Source: WJLY01 sp964562405
GTDB taxonomy: Bacteria; Joyebacterota; Joyebacteria; Joyebacterales; Joyebacteraceae
Reading direction: 5' to 3'
Assembly: GCA_964562405.1 (NCBI GenBank)
Contig: CAZLTC010000004.1
Coordinates: forward strand, 1 to 64,000
DNA: 64,000 bases
The notes beneath the pieces were generated by a model, which searched no databases, had not been told where the DNA came from, and saw nothing but the letters and a program-made list of their open reading frames with translations. The translations under genes and the position numbers were made by a program. Position 1 is the stretch's first letter, and each line of letters starts with the position of its first letter. Below are positions 1-8,803 of this stretch, piece after piece.

Positions 1-781
1 CGTTCCGGTCTACGAGAAGGTCTTCTTCCGCAGCATCGTGTCGCTGGCGGTTACCGGCGTGATGGTCTACAGGACCGGCGGCAACCCCTTTCGCTGGGAC
101 GGCAGGATAGGCATCCTCGTCGTCAGGGGCACCTTCGGCACGATCGCGATGACGTTCTATTTCTTCGCGATCAGCCGGCTCACGCTCGCCGACGCCACCG
201 TTCTCAACAAGTTGTCGCCCTTCTTCGTTGCGATATTCGCGGTGCTGTTCCTGAAGGAGCGCCTCCCGAGGCACGCCGTTCCAGCCCTAATCTGCGCGTT
301 CGTGGGCGCGGCGTTGGTCATCCAGCCTCAGCTGGAGCTGGCCGCGATACCGGCTACGGCCGGCCTCCTTTCAGCGGCCGCCTCCGGAGCCGCGTACACC
401 GTCGTGCGCTACCTGAAGGGCAAGGTATCACCCTACAGGATCGTCTTCTTCTTCGCCGTCGTCTCGACGGTGGCGATGATCCCACCGATGCTTGTCCACT
501 ATGTGGCGCCGACTACGAAGCAGATGCTCCAAATGCTCGGGGCCGGCGTGTTCGCGACGAGCGGCCAGCTCTTCCTGACGTTCGCGTACCACCAGGCGCC
601 GGCGACCAGGATCTCCATATACAACTACGCGCACGTCATCTTCGCGTTCCTGCTCGGACTGGCGATATGGCGTGAGGTGCCGAACGCTCTGAGCATCTTC
701 GGAGCGATGCTCATCGTGGCCGCGGCCGTGTACAACCACATCAAGGTCGTCGGCCTGCGCGCCGTGCCGCCGCCGACATAG
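1..781 (+). CDS. EamA/DMT-family transporter, 5' end cut by window
   Basis: The reading frame is open from base 2 and enters with VPVYEKVFFRS, so the gene begins before the window; the GTG at 38 is internal. The protein is almost all hydrophobic, about eight membrane segments, in the two-fold EamA layout of drug/metabolite transporters. The segment EKVFFRS followed by TFGTIAMTFYFFAI and LTLADATVLNKLSPFFVAIFA is typical of the family, and the second EamA repeat spans roughly the last 130 residues. It should be an inner-membrane permease; the substrate cannot be told. It is followed after 24 bases by a convergent gene. The family call is confident, the function is not. Confidence 0.85.
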   Translation, partial: VPVYEKVFFRSIVSLAVTGVMVYRTGGNPFRWDGRIGILVVRGTFGTIAMTFYFFAISRLTLADATVLNKLSPFFVAIFAVLFLKERLPRHAVPALICAFVGAALVIQPQLELAAIPATAGLLSAAASGAAYTVVRYLKGKVSPYRIVFFFAVVSTVAMIPPMLVHYVAPTTKQMLQMLGAGVFATSGQLFLTFAYHQAPATRISIYNYAHVIFAFLLGLAIWREVPNALSIFGAMLIVAAAVYNHIKVVGLRAVPPPT

Positions 782-805
782 AGGGTGCGCGGGCGCGCAG
801 GGGTG

Positions 806-2212
806 TCACCCGACGGACAGACGATCGAGGATCGCGAGGACGATGCGCGCGCTGTTGGCCGCGCACGCGGCGGCGGCCACGGCCAAGAGAGACGTGCTCA
901 AGCGGCGCCAACGCGACCGAACGCCCCGGACGGCGATCGCCACGAGCACTACGAGGGGCACGTGCCAGTGCATGGAATAGAGGAACTCCTCGTCGCCCCA
1001 GAACCCGTGCAGGAGCCAGTTGTAGCAGAGAATGAGAGCGGACGCCGCGTAGAGACTCATCTCAAGGCCGTCTGCACGCCGCTTCCTCAGCGTGACCAGG
1101 GCGAGCAACGCCAGGAGCGCCGCCGACACGAGATTTCGAGCGGACAGCACCTCGTGAGTGTGTTGGAGCGTCATCCGCGACCCGGCTGCCGGCGGCCTGC
1201 CTCCGGCAGGGTTCGCGGGGGCGCCCGGCGCCTCCTCGCGGGCCTCGCGCACCGCCTCGGTAAGGGACTCCCTCGGGTGCCGGACGGTCCCTGAGCCGGA
1301 CAGCCAGAATCCGGCACGGACCAGCGCCGGCATCGGAGGCGCGACGCTGTTGACAACGGCCGTCGGGAACGTGGCGAGGCCGACCCAGGGATTGGGATCG
1401 ACGAACGTGCGCACGTAACCGAGCGTCGCTTTGCTGTTCTGCCGCGGGCCTTCGCGCAGCTTGACGGCCGCGGTCCCCAGTCCCACGGCGACGGCGACCG
1501 CGATGACAGAGAACAACGCCGTTCTCGTCAACGCGCCGGCGATCCCGACGCCCGCCCTCCGTTCCCGGAAGAGTCTGAGTACCGCCACGGGTATGACGTT
1601 AGTGATCGTGATGCAGGACGCCGCGCAGGCCAGCGCCAGCCACGCGACCTCCGAGGCAGGGCGCTTGCGCGCCGGCGTCCTCGTGTAGAGCAAGTACGTG
1701 CACGCGAGTACCAGGGCGCTGGGCGCGTAGGTCTCGGGGATGCTGCCGAAGATGACTCTGCTGAATGACACGGAGCTTAGGAGCGCGAGCGCGAGCGCGT
1801 CACGAAGCAGGAGCCCCATCCGGCGCAGCAGGCGTACCATGACGGCCGTCAGGAGCGCGGAGGACAGGGGAGAGATGAGCAGCACGACGGCTCTCCCGGT
1901 CGCCTCCCCGGAACGCGAATCCCCGAGCGGCACGTACGGAAGGTGGGAAACGGCCATCAGAAGGTGGCGGAGTACCTCGTAGTAGGCCGGGTGAGCGAGC
2001 AGAAGGACGCCGGATTCACCTTTCGCAAGCCGCAGGCTCATCAACGGGTCGGACCCGAACAAACGCGACATGCCGCCCAAGGCGCCGGCTTCCAGGAACC
2101 TGTTCGCAAGCCACCAGTGGAGCGCGAACACGGCAACCGAGAGCAGTACGGTGGTTACGACCTCGAGCGCCCTCGACGGGGGCGGCGGGGCAGTAAGCGT
2201 TGGCGCGTGCAT
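806..2212 (-). CDS. polytopic membrane protein, GT-C glycosyltransferase-like
   Basis: A 468-residue protein with about ten hydrophobic segments and a long soluble loop rich in Pro, Gly and Glu near residues 300-340. The segment SFSRVIFGSIPETYAPSALV and the late motif HGFWGDEEFLYSMHWHVP resemble GT-C (PMT/ArnT-like) lipid-linked sugar transferases, but I see no diagnostic catalytic pair, so the assignment is tentative. The frame is open upstream to a GTG at 2305; the ATG at 2212 (MHAPTL) was chosen because the preceding 31 residues look non-coding, but no start has a convincing ribosome site. It is divergent from the arylsulfotransferase-like lipoprotein gene at 2471, and the two may share the 2213-2470 control region. 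Confidence 0.55.
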   Translation of the reverse strand: MHAPTLTAPPPPSRALEVVTTVLLSVAVFALHWWLANRFLEAGALGGMSRLFGSDPLMSLRLAKGESGVLLLAHPAYYEVLRHLLMAVSHLPYVPLGDSRSGEATGRAVVLLISPLSSALLTAVMVRLLRRMGLLLRDALALALLSSVSFSRVIFGSIPETYAPSALVLACTYLLYTRTPARKRPASEVAWLALACAASCITITNVIPVAVLRLFRERRAGVGIAGALTRTALFSVIAVAVAVGLGTAAVKLREGPRQNSKATLGYVRTFVDPNPWVGLATFPTAVVNSVAPPMPALVRAGFWLSGSGTVRHPRESLTEAVREAREEAPGAPANPAGGRPPAAGSRMTLQHTHEVLSARNLVSAALLALLALVTLRKRRADGLEMSLYAASALILCYNWLLHGFWGDEEFLYSMHWHVPLVVLVAIAVRGVRSRWRRLSTSLLAVAAAACAANSARIVLAILDRLSVG

Positions 2213-2470
2213 TCCTGAGGCGTCCGAGTCGCGCACGTTGGGGGAGGCTCCGGAAACGAGTATGTGGGATATTTGCTCTGCTCCCGTTGAAGACGATTCT
2301 CGCACGCGCCCGCGGCTTCGTCAAGGACCGCCGATCGGAGCCATCGACCCTCCACGGCGTCTTGCACGGTGCGGGCCGCTGGGGTACGATGTGTGGTCCG
2401 TCAAGCCGTTGGACCTCACGCCGAACGGGTTCCAGAGGACGAGGGTCTGGACCAATCAGGAGATGAGTAA

Positions 2471-3709
2471 GTGAGAAAGCTCCTGCCTGTGCTCCTGCTT
2501 GTGGCCGTGGCGCTGGTCGCTTGCCAGCGTGCGGACTCCAACAGGAACGACCGGCGTGATGAGGCGCGGACCGAGACAGGCTTCACGGAGCAGGAAGAAC
2601 GCGAGCTGGACAGGATTGCGACCCTTGGCTACCTCGACAGTGGAGGACCGGCCTACGAGGACGCGGGTGTTACCACGGCGGGCACCGGGGCTTACGACGG
2701 CTATACGGTCTGCGTTTCGTCGGACTTTTCCGGCGCCTTCATCATGGACATGAACGGGAACGTGCTCCACGAGTGGAGGGACGACGGGGACAAACACTGG
2801 GTGCGGGCGTATCCGTATCCCGATGGCAGGGTGCTGGGTATCCAGGCGTTCCCCGGCCGTCTCCTCGAGCTGGACGCAGCGTCCAACGTGCTCTGGACGT
2901 TCGGGGACTATACGAGTCCGGGGAAGACGAGTTCCAAGGTCCATCACGACCTCTCCGTTCGTCCGGACGGGACCATCTACGTCCTGATGCGTGCGAGCCG
3001 GCGGATCCTCGAGGAGCGGCAGCGTCCGTTCGTGGAAGACCTCCTTCTGCATCTCGAGCCCCGGGACGACTCGGTCACAGTTCTCAGTCAGCTGTCGATC
3101 GCTCAGGCGTTCCTCGATTCCGAATACGAGAGTCTCTTCCGTGAGTCTCTCTCCGACACGAACGGGGACCCGACACACGTCAACTCCATCTGTGTTCTTG
3201 ACGGGACGATCGACCATCCCGCGTTCGCCGCGGGCAACATACTGCTATCGGTTCGCAACCTCGACTGTTTGGCCGTGCTGGACCCGGACGCACGGCGGAT
3301 CGTATGGGTCAACCGGGGGCGCTGGCAGCGTCAGCACGAGGCGCGCGTCACGCCGAACGGAACGATATTGCTCTTCGACAACCGGCCGAGGGACCGACAG
3401 TCACGCATCGTCGAGTTCGATCCCGTCCGGGACGAGATCGTCTGGGAATACACGGAACCGGACCTGTTCTCGGAGCTCGAGGGCTCCGAGCAGCTTCTGC
3501 CCAACGGCAACCTCCTCATTGCCGAATCGAGGAAGGGCCGGCTCTTCGAACTTGCCGACAGGTCACAGATCGTCTGGGAGTACCTCAACCCCAGAACGAC
3601 AGACGAGGGGGAGAGCGTAGCGTACATCCCGAGGGTTCTCAGGGTCGGCTACGACTACTTCACGGGAGCGTTCGGCGACACCCTGCGCCGGCGCAGGGTG
3701 GGCCAGTAG
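2471..3709 (+). CDS. arylsulfotransferase (ASST)-like beta-propeller lipoprotein
   Basis: GTG start with AGGAG eight bases upstream. Residues 1-18 form a lipoprotein signal with lipobox LVAC, so the mature protein should be lipid-anchored. The rest is a beta-propeller of repeated GxxL/ELDxxxxxVWxF blades (ELDAASNVLWTF, VLDPDARRIVWV, EFDPVRDEIVWEY), with VHHDLSVRPDGTIYVL as in the ASST (aryl sulfotransferase) family. Whether it transfers sulfate is unknown; many family members are uncharacterised surface proteins. Oddly, the linker after the lipobox contains EERELDRIATLGYLDS, a close echo of the C-terminal LRSLGYID tail of the phosphodiesterases at 50-55 kb. Divergent neighbour is the GT-C-like gene ending at 2212. 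Confidence 0.75.
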   Translation: MRKLLPVLLLVAVALVACQRADSNRNDRRDEARTETGFTEQEERELDRIATLGYLDSGGPAYEDAGVTTAGTGAYDGYTVCVSSDFSGAFIMDMNGNVLHEWRDDGDKHWVRAYPYPDGRVLGIQAFPGRLLELDAASNVLWTFGDYTSPGKTSSKVHHDLSVRPDGTIYVLMRASRRILEERQRPFVEDLLLHLEPRDDSVTVLSQLSIAQAFLDSEYESLFRESLSDTNGDPTHVNSICVLDGTIDHPAFAAGNILLSVRNLDCLAVLDPDARRIVWVNRGRWQRQHEARVTPNGTILLFDNRPRDRQSRIVEFDPVRDEIVWEYTEPDLFSELEGSEQLLPNGNLLIAESRKGRLFELADRSQIVWEYLNPRTTDEGESVAYIPRVLRVGYDYFTGAFGDTLRRRRVGQ

Positions 3710-3805
3710 CCTCGCTACATCCGGCCGGTCTCTAATCCATACCGCAGATGATCGATACGGCCCCAACGACCTGCACGAGTTCGCGCCGCTGGGGCACGGC
3801 GCCTC

Positions 3806-3835
3806 TTGCGGCGAGTGCCACTCATAGTGTATACT
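3806..3835 (+). promoter_or_regulatory. putative sigma-70 type promoter for the BNR/FlgD gene
   Basis: A strong -10 hexamer TATACT (3830-3835) lies 18 bases after a weak -35 TTGCGG (3806-3811). The same TATACT -10 appears in front of the two large secreted proteins near 57.7 and 61.1 kb. It would start a transcript near 3842, about 73 bases before the ATG at 3915. Confidence 0.45.
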
Positions 3836-3914
3836 TGCTAATACTTGGTAAGTGCGTCCGCGCCGGCCGTCGGTCGTGGCGCAACGCTCTACTCCATAGC
3901 GAGCGGCAGGGGCA

Positions 3915-5648
3915 ATGGAACTGAGAACCTGGTGTTTTCGGATGGCTCGGGCGGCTCTGCTCTTCGGCATCGCCGGCCTCATCTGGCTGGCTCCCGCCGT
4001 CTGCGGTGCCGTCGGGGTCTCGGTCATGAGCGAAGACGGCGCGTGGTCCTGGTTCTCCGACCAGAGGGCCATCTACCGCGACGGCGCGGTCTATGCGGGC
4101 TGGGTCACCTCCGAGGGTGACATACAGATCGGTTCGTACGAGCTGCTTCTGGGAAGGACTACCATCGTGGAGCTCGAGACCGAATTCGGTCCGGACGATC
4201 ACGATTACCCGGCCCTGTACCAGACCAGCGACGGTCGCTATACAGCGTTCTTCTCCGGACACGCCGTCTACCGCACCTGCAACCTCTATCACACGACCAC
4301 TCGGCCGCGCGACATCACATCCTGGGGAGAACGCGACTCGACCGGCGTCAACGTCTCGGGCAGCGCCGGCGTGACGTACTCGAACCCGTACCCCATCCCG
4401 GGTGAGACGGACCGCATATTCCTCTTCTGGAGAGGGGCGACCTGGAAGCCCAGCTACGCTACCGGGGTGTACGACACGGTCACGGCCGACTGGGAGTGGA
4501 CGCTGAATGGACTGCTGATCACGACGCCCGTCGGGCGGCCATATGTCAAGTACGCGGCCGGTGGCGACAAGATCGGCATGGTCTTCACGAACGGCCATCC
4601 CAAAGAGATCCCCTGCAACGTCTACTACGCGGCCCTCGGCAAGGCCGAAGACGGGCGCGACGCGTACTTCAAGGCCGACGGGTCGATGATCAAGCACGTG
4701 GCGGACGGAGCGTTGAGTCCGACGGAAGCGGACCTCGTCTTCGACCGCCTCGCCGACCCGGAGCTGTACGGCGACAACTCCTGGGTCTGGGACGTCGCTT
4801 TCGACGAGTCAGGCGCTCCGGTCGTCGCGTACGCGACGTTCCTCTCGCGAACGCACCACCAGTATCACTGGGCCCGGTTCGACGGAGCCGACTGGGATGA
4901 CAGGGTCATAGTCTCCAACGCGGGGGGCTCGGTCGCTGACACGACTGTTGGCAATCCCCAGTACTACTACTCGGGCGGCATCGCGCTCGATCCTCTGGAT
5001 CCTGAGATCGTATACGTTTCGGTCGCCAACAAGTTCGGAGGGTCCGACCTGCAGAGGAGGCGCAGGGAGGCATCCGGGGCGTGGAGCATACAGGAGGTCG
5101 CTGGCGGCGACTCCAATGACAACATGCGCCCGATCGTGCCGCGGGACCGTCCGGCCGGGACGGAGATGGTTCTTTGGATGCAGGGCGACTACGACTACTA
5201 TGGGAACTGGCTGAAGGCCCTCAGCGACGACGCCCGTCCGCGCGCCCTGCCGTTCCCCAACGGCGAGTTCGCGACGAGTGCTCCTGTCGGAACGTCGCTG
5301 AACTACGACACCGACATCATGCTCTGGATCGATCCTTTCCAGGCGGGGGTGGCCGAGGGTGGGCCGCCGCTTCGGCCGGTGTTGGAGCCCGCGCGTCCGA
5401 ACCCCTTCCACATGGACACGCAGCTTGCGTTCGAGCTTCACGCGCCGGCACACGTGAAGCTCTGCATCTACGACGTGGCCGGACGGAGGGTGCGGTCGGT
5501 CATCGACGGCCCGCGGGGTGCGGGCGTGCACACCGCGGCATGGGACGGCCGGTCCGACGACGGCAGCCCCGCGGCCTGCGGCGTCTACTTCATAAGGCTG
5601 ATCGCGGGCGACGTGTCAGAGACCCGACGCTGCGTGTTCGTGAGGTGA
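3915..5648 (+). CDS. secreted BNR-repeat protein with C-terminal FlgD-like sorting domain
   Basis: 577 residues. Residues 10-32 form a signal peptide (MARAALLFGIAGLIWLAPA then VCGA). The body (about 33-480) has the six-bladed layout of the BNR_4 family, with WSWFSDQRAIYRDGAVYAGW and DDHDYPALYQTSDGRY; relatives include polysaccharide lyases and other carbohydrate-active proteins, but no catalytic assignment is possible here. The last 85 residues are a FlgD-like Ig domain: ARPNPF near residue 490, then IYDVAGRRVRSV, AWDGRSDDG and a final CVFVR. That domain type acts as an outer-membrane export or sorting signal in FCB bacteria. ATG at 3915 has AGGGG close upstream; an internal ATG at 3942 is possible. 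Confidence 0.8.
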   Translation: MELRTWCFRMARAALLFGIAGLIWLAPAVCGAVGVSVMSEDGAWSWFSDQRAIYRDGAVYAGWVTSEGDIQIGSYELLLGRTTIVELETEFGPDDHDYPALYQTSDGRYTAFFSGHAVYRTCNLYHTTTRPRDITSWGERDSTGVNVSGSAGVTYSNPYPIPGETDRIFLFWRGATWKPSYATGVYDTVTADWEWTLNGLLITTPVGRPYVKYAAGGDKIGMVFTNGHPKEIPCNVYYAALGKAEDGRDAYFKADGSMIKHVADGALSPTEADLVFDRLADPELYGDNSWVWDVAFDESGAPVVAYATFLSRTHHQYHWARFDGADWDDRVIVSNAGGSVADTTVGNPQYYYSGGIALDPLDPEIVYVSVANKFGGSDLQRRRREASGAWSIQEVAGGDSNDNMRPIVPRDRPAGTEMVLWMQGDYDYYGNWLKALSDDARPRALPFPNGEFATSAPVGTSLNYDTDIMLWIDPFQAGVAEGGPPLRPVLEPARPNPFHMDTQLAFELHAPAHVKLCIYDVAGRRVRSVIDGPRGAGVHTAAWDGRSDDGSPAACGVYFIRLIAGDVSETRRCVFVR

Positions 5649-5667
5649 TGGAAGGCAGGTAGTGAGA

Positions 5668-5702
5668 GACCCCGGGCGCGCGTCGCAGACGCGCCCGGGG
5701 TC
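5668..5702. terminator. bidirectional terminator hairpin between convergent genes
   Basis: A perfect 13-bp GC-rich stem, 5668-5680 with 5690-5702, closes a 9-base loop. It lies between the stop of the plus-strand gene (5648) and the stop of the minus-strand gene (5734). The T-run is poor (TTCGTT), as at other terminators in this window. Confidence 0.75.
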
Positions 5703-5733
5703 TTCGTTGTCGAGGCCGTTGGACCTCCAGCGC

Positions 5734-7407
5734 CTACGCGCCGGCCTGCCAGGCGAGAAGCGTCTCGATCTCCTTCGCGAACTGGTCCTCCATGCCTTCG
5801 CTGAAACCAACGTGCCTGAACATCATGCGGCCCGCCGGGTCTATCACCACGGTCGTCGGTATGGCCGACACTCCGTAGGCCCCGAATACCGTGCGGTCGG
5901 GATCGTTCAGGAGCGTGTGCGAGGCGTGGTTCTCGTCTATGAACCCGTCCGCGGCTGCCGGCCGCTTGCCCGCGTCGATCGATATTACAACAACCGGCTC
6001 TCCCATGGTCTTGTCGTGCAGCTCAACGAGGTGCGGAAACTCCGCACGGCAGGGTCCTCAGCCATACGACCAGAAGCAGAGAAGGACCACGTTACCACGC
6101 AATCCGGCCAGCGAGACGTCGTTCCCGTCGCGGTCGACCAGCGTGAAGTCGTGGGCCTCGCTCACACCGGCGTAGCGCTGAGACTCGACGATCGCCGGGA
6201 TCTCGTCGCGCGAACGACCTTGAGCCTCGAGCAGCGCAGCCAGCTTCTCCCGCGCCTCATCGTTCGGCAGCACCGAGTGCGCTATCAGTCTCGCGAGCAG
6301 GTCTACGGCCTTCTCGGGTTGCGACGAAGCCTCGTAGGCCGAGAGCAGCGAGGCCACCTGTGGACCGTCCAGCTCGGGCTCCTCGTCACCGCGCGCGACA
6401 GCCATCTCGAGGGCCGTCGCCGCTTTGTCGGGGTGAGAGAGGGCGAGTTCTGCCGCTCCGATCGCGAAGAACACTCTGCCGCTGTCCCGCCGTGACTCCA
6501 CGAGTTCCATCGCCGTGTCGGCCAGGTCGAGCGCCGTTTGCGGAGCGAGTCCACGGTTCGAGAGGTCGAGGCTGACAGAGCGCAGGAGCGGCCACAGCCC
6601 CGGGTACCTCCCGACCTCCGAGAGCTTCTTCGCCGCGGCGACCGCCAGCTCGGGCTCGCTGTCGACGGCCACCCAATAGCGCTGTTCCAGTATGACGGCG
6701 CGAAGCGACGGGCACGGATCCTCGGCGAGCATGGAATCGGTGACCGCGATGGCACGCTCGGCGCCGTACGACTCTGCTATACGGCCGAGCGCCCAGCCGA
6801 GAGAAGTGCTCACGATCGCGGCGTCGCCGGTCGAGATAGGCTCCTCGATGCAGTTGATGCCCTTGGCGGCAAGTTCGTACGGCGTCCAGTGGTCGCGTGA
6901 TGCAAGGACCTCCTCGACGGGTGCGAAGCCGAGCGCGTATCCGTGGAAGCCGGCGACCTGGAGACGTACGTCAGGCGGTACGTCATCCCCCGCGAGGAGG
7001 CCGCGCGCTATCTCGCTCGCGCGCTCCCAGTATGGAAGCTGGTCGTCCTCGGTGTAGTACCCCTGTATGACGAGCCCGCCGTGCAGCTCTGCCGTCAGTC
7101 GGTACGCGAGCTCCTTCGGGAGTGGGAGCGCCAGGAGCGAGTCGCAGACCGCTACAAGTCGGCTCGCCTCACCCCCTTCGTATGCTGCGTTCGAGATGCC
7201 CTCGTCTATCGCCTTGAACTGCTCGGTCCCGAGATCGTCCGCGTTCTGCGCGATGTCGACCAGCGCGGCTATCCGATCCTGAGGAGCGCCGAGAGCCGCC
7301 GCGCGCTCGATCTCGAGATCGACGTTCGGGCGACCGGACCTCGTCACAGCCCATGTCACCGCGGCGGCCGCCAGGATGATCACGACAAACCAGACTGCTC
7401 GCTTCAT
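5734..7407 (-). CDS. TPR-TlpA thioredoxin-like selenoprotein (in-frame UGA = Sec450)
   Basis: Read through the TGA at 6058-6060, this frame gives one 557-residue protein; without read-through it splits into two halves of a thioredoxin fold. ATG 7407 has GGGAGGT seven bases upstream. Residues 1-24 form a signal peptide or anchor (MKRAVWFVVIILAAAAVTWAV), residues 30-410 are TPR-like helices, and residues about 420-557 are a TlpA/AhpC-TSA thioredoxin domain: NVVLLCFWSYG, then U450, then GPC453RAEFPHL, with the cis-Pro loop AIPTTVVIDPAG. The UGA sits exactly where the first Cys of CxxC belongs, giving UGPC. A SECIS-like hairpin follows the UGA (separate entry). Likely a periplasmic or membrane-attached thiol/selenol oxidoreductase. 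The alternative, a TGC to TGA error or pseudogene, is less likely because the downstream half is fully conserved. Confidence 0.85.
6031..6047 (-). promoter_or_regulatory. bacterial SECIS-like hairpin just downstream of the UGA
   Basis: On the minus strand the mRNA reads GTGCGGA-GTT-TCCGCAC: a perfect 7-bp stem with a 3-base loop. The loop begins 17 bases after the UGA codon and its first base is G. Bacterial SECIS elements are generally described as a short stem with a small apical loop carrying a G at position 1 or 2, placed about 16-37 bases after the UGA; this element satisfies each point. It lies inside the coding sequence, as SelB-dependent elements of bacteria do. Confidence 0.75.
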
Positions 7408-7609
7408 CGGACACCTCCCGAAGCCGCATCCGGCGACCAGTGGTCGCTGTCGCGGCACGAGTTCTGGGACGCGTCTGGCGTCCCTCTTCACCTTCAGACG
7501 CATGCTCGAGCGGGTCCGAGAGCATGGCCCGGGGCAGGCCGCCCGCCGCGGCGGACGCCCCGAAGGCCCTTGTTCCCCCTCCACCTGCGACGCTATCACG
7601 ACTTTCAAA

Positions 7610-7638
7610 TTGACTTCAAGGTCAACCTCGTCTACTCT
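7610..7638 (+). promoter_or_regulatory. putative promoter of endonuclease V gene, with dyad over the -35
   Basis: TTGACT (7610-7615), 17-base spacer, TACTCT (7633-7638). The start would be near 7645, about 20 bases before the gene. The -35 is embedded in an inverted repeat TTGAC-N6-GTCAA (7610-7625), which could be an operator. The rest of 7408-7659, the divergent spacer with the selenoprotein gene, shows no gene. Confidence 0.5.
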
Positions 7639-7665
7639 ATCTTGCGTGGTGATGGGGAGATGCGG

Positions 7666-8343
7666 ATGATGGTGGTCGAGGCTCACCCTTGGGCCGTCTC
7701 CGTCCAGGAGGCGTTCAGGATCCAGGAAGGGCTTAGGAAGAAGCTCGTCCTGGAGGACGCGCCTGATGCCCCGGAGACGATCGCCGGCATCGACGTATCA
7801 TTCTCGACATCCAGGGACCTTCTTTACGCGGCGATCGTCGTCCTCGATGCCGGCACGCTCGCGCCTGTTGAAGCCGTGTCGGCCGCCCTCGAGCCCGTCT
7901 TCCCCTACATTCCAGGACTTCTCACGTTTCGCGAGGGGCCGGTCGTTCTGGAGGCATATCGGCGCCTCTCGAAGGAGCCGGATCTCTTGATGTTCGACGG
8001 GCAGGGCATCGCTCATCCGCGCGGCCTGGGGCTGGCGTCACACGTCGGCATTCTCGTTGATCGGCCGTCCCTCGGATGTGCGAAGTCCAGGCTCATAGGT
8101 GAGTTCAAGGAGCCGAAGCAGAAGCGCGGCTCCATGCGAACGCTGTCGATCGGCAGGAAGAAGGTGGGTGTGGTCCTGCGGACCAAGGACAACACCAAGC
8201 CGCTGTTTGTTTCCCCGGGACACCGCATCACGGTCGAAACGGCCGCGCGAGCGGTCCTGGAGGCGTGCCGCGGCTACCGGCTTCCGGAACCCACGCGACT
8301 GGCGCACAGCGCGGCCGAAGAGGCCAAGCGGGAGTCCGGTTGA
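7666..8343 (+). CDS. nfi: endonuclease V (deoxyinosine 3' endonuclease)
   Basis: 225 residues, the usual size. It cuts the second phosphodiester bond 3' to deoxyinosine to start repair of deaminated adenine. Family signatures in order: IAGIDVSF (first metal Asp), PYIPGLLTFREGP, and FDGQGIAHPRGLGLASHVGI with the second catalytic Asp; C-terminal LFVSPGHRITVETA is also typical. Three ATGs are close together (7660, 7666, 7669); the GGGGAG at 7654-7659 abuts the first and fits the second best. It has its own promoter and is divergent from the selenoprotein gene. Confidence 0.93.
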   Translation: MMVVEAHPWAVSVQEAFRIQEGLRKKLVLEDAPDAPETIAGIDVSFSTSRDLLYAAIVVLDAGTLAPVEAVSAALEPVFPYIPGLLTFREGPVVLEAYRRLSKEPDLLMFDGQGIAHPRGLGLASHVGILVDRPSLGCAKSRLIGEFKEPKQKRGSMRTLSIGRKKVGVVLRTKDNTKPLFVSPGHRITVETAARAVLEACRGYRLPEPTRLAHSAAEEAKRESG

Positions 8344-8465
8344 GTACTGGGGTCGTCGGCGTTCGCGGGGTGTTCGTTTGCGCTCGCGGGTTGCTTCGCC
8401 CGTGACGGGTGTGGATGAGGAGAGCGAGGGTGGAGTCCTTCGATAGAGGGTTGGGAGGTGCTGAG

Positions 8466-8657
8466 ATGTCGAATACGTTTCCTGCTTGCCGCATGTGTGA
8501 GAAGGGAGTCCTGATTCCGCTTTCTGATTACGGACGTGACGGCGCCGCGATCACCTACAAGGCGTGGGTGTGCTCGAATCCCGAGTGCGGCTTCCATCTT
8601 CGAATCGATAACGGAGAGATAAGCAGGGGCACGCGAGTGCACGAGGCCGCCAAGTAG
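8466..8657 (+). CDS. small zinc-ribbon protein, function unknown
   Basis: 63 residues, ATG preceded by GGGAGGT at a good distance. Two cysteine pairs, C8-x2-C11 and C36-x4-C41, make a small treble-clef or zinc-ribbon fold; the middle is LSDYGRDGAAITYKAWVC. There is no signal peptide or membrane segment. I do not recognise the family; proteins of this size and type often bind nucleic acid or a larger enzyme. It stands between endonuclease V and a HAD hydrolase with 122- and 146-base spacers, so it is probably its own unit. Confidence 0.7.
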   Translation: MSNTFPACRMCEKGVLIPLSDYGRDGAAITYKAWVCSNPECGFHLRIDNGEISRGTRVHEAAK

Positions 8658-8687
8658 AGGGACGCGGCCGGGCACATCACCCACGAC

Positions 8688-8713
8688 GGCGCCCGCCCCC
8701 GGCGGCGGGCGCC
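8688..8713 (+). terminator. hairpin after the zinc-ribbon gene
   Basis: A perfect 10-bp stem (8688-8697 with 8704-8713) closes a 6-base loop, 30 bases after the stop codon. No T-run follows, so it is either a weak terminator or an mRNA 3' stabiliser. Confidence 0.4.
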
Positions 8714-8803
8714 GGAACCTTCGAGACCTGGAAGCCACTCCGGAGAGGCCGCTCGATCGGCCAACGGGGCGGCGCTTCGATCTCGCAATCGCAAGGAAGC
8801 ACA

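Noticed and set aside
3915..5648. Considered a sialidase because of BNR-like repeats.
   Set aside because: The Asp-box motif (SxDxGxxW) and FRIP motif are not present in recognisable form; only the broader BNR_4-type layout is supported.
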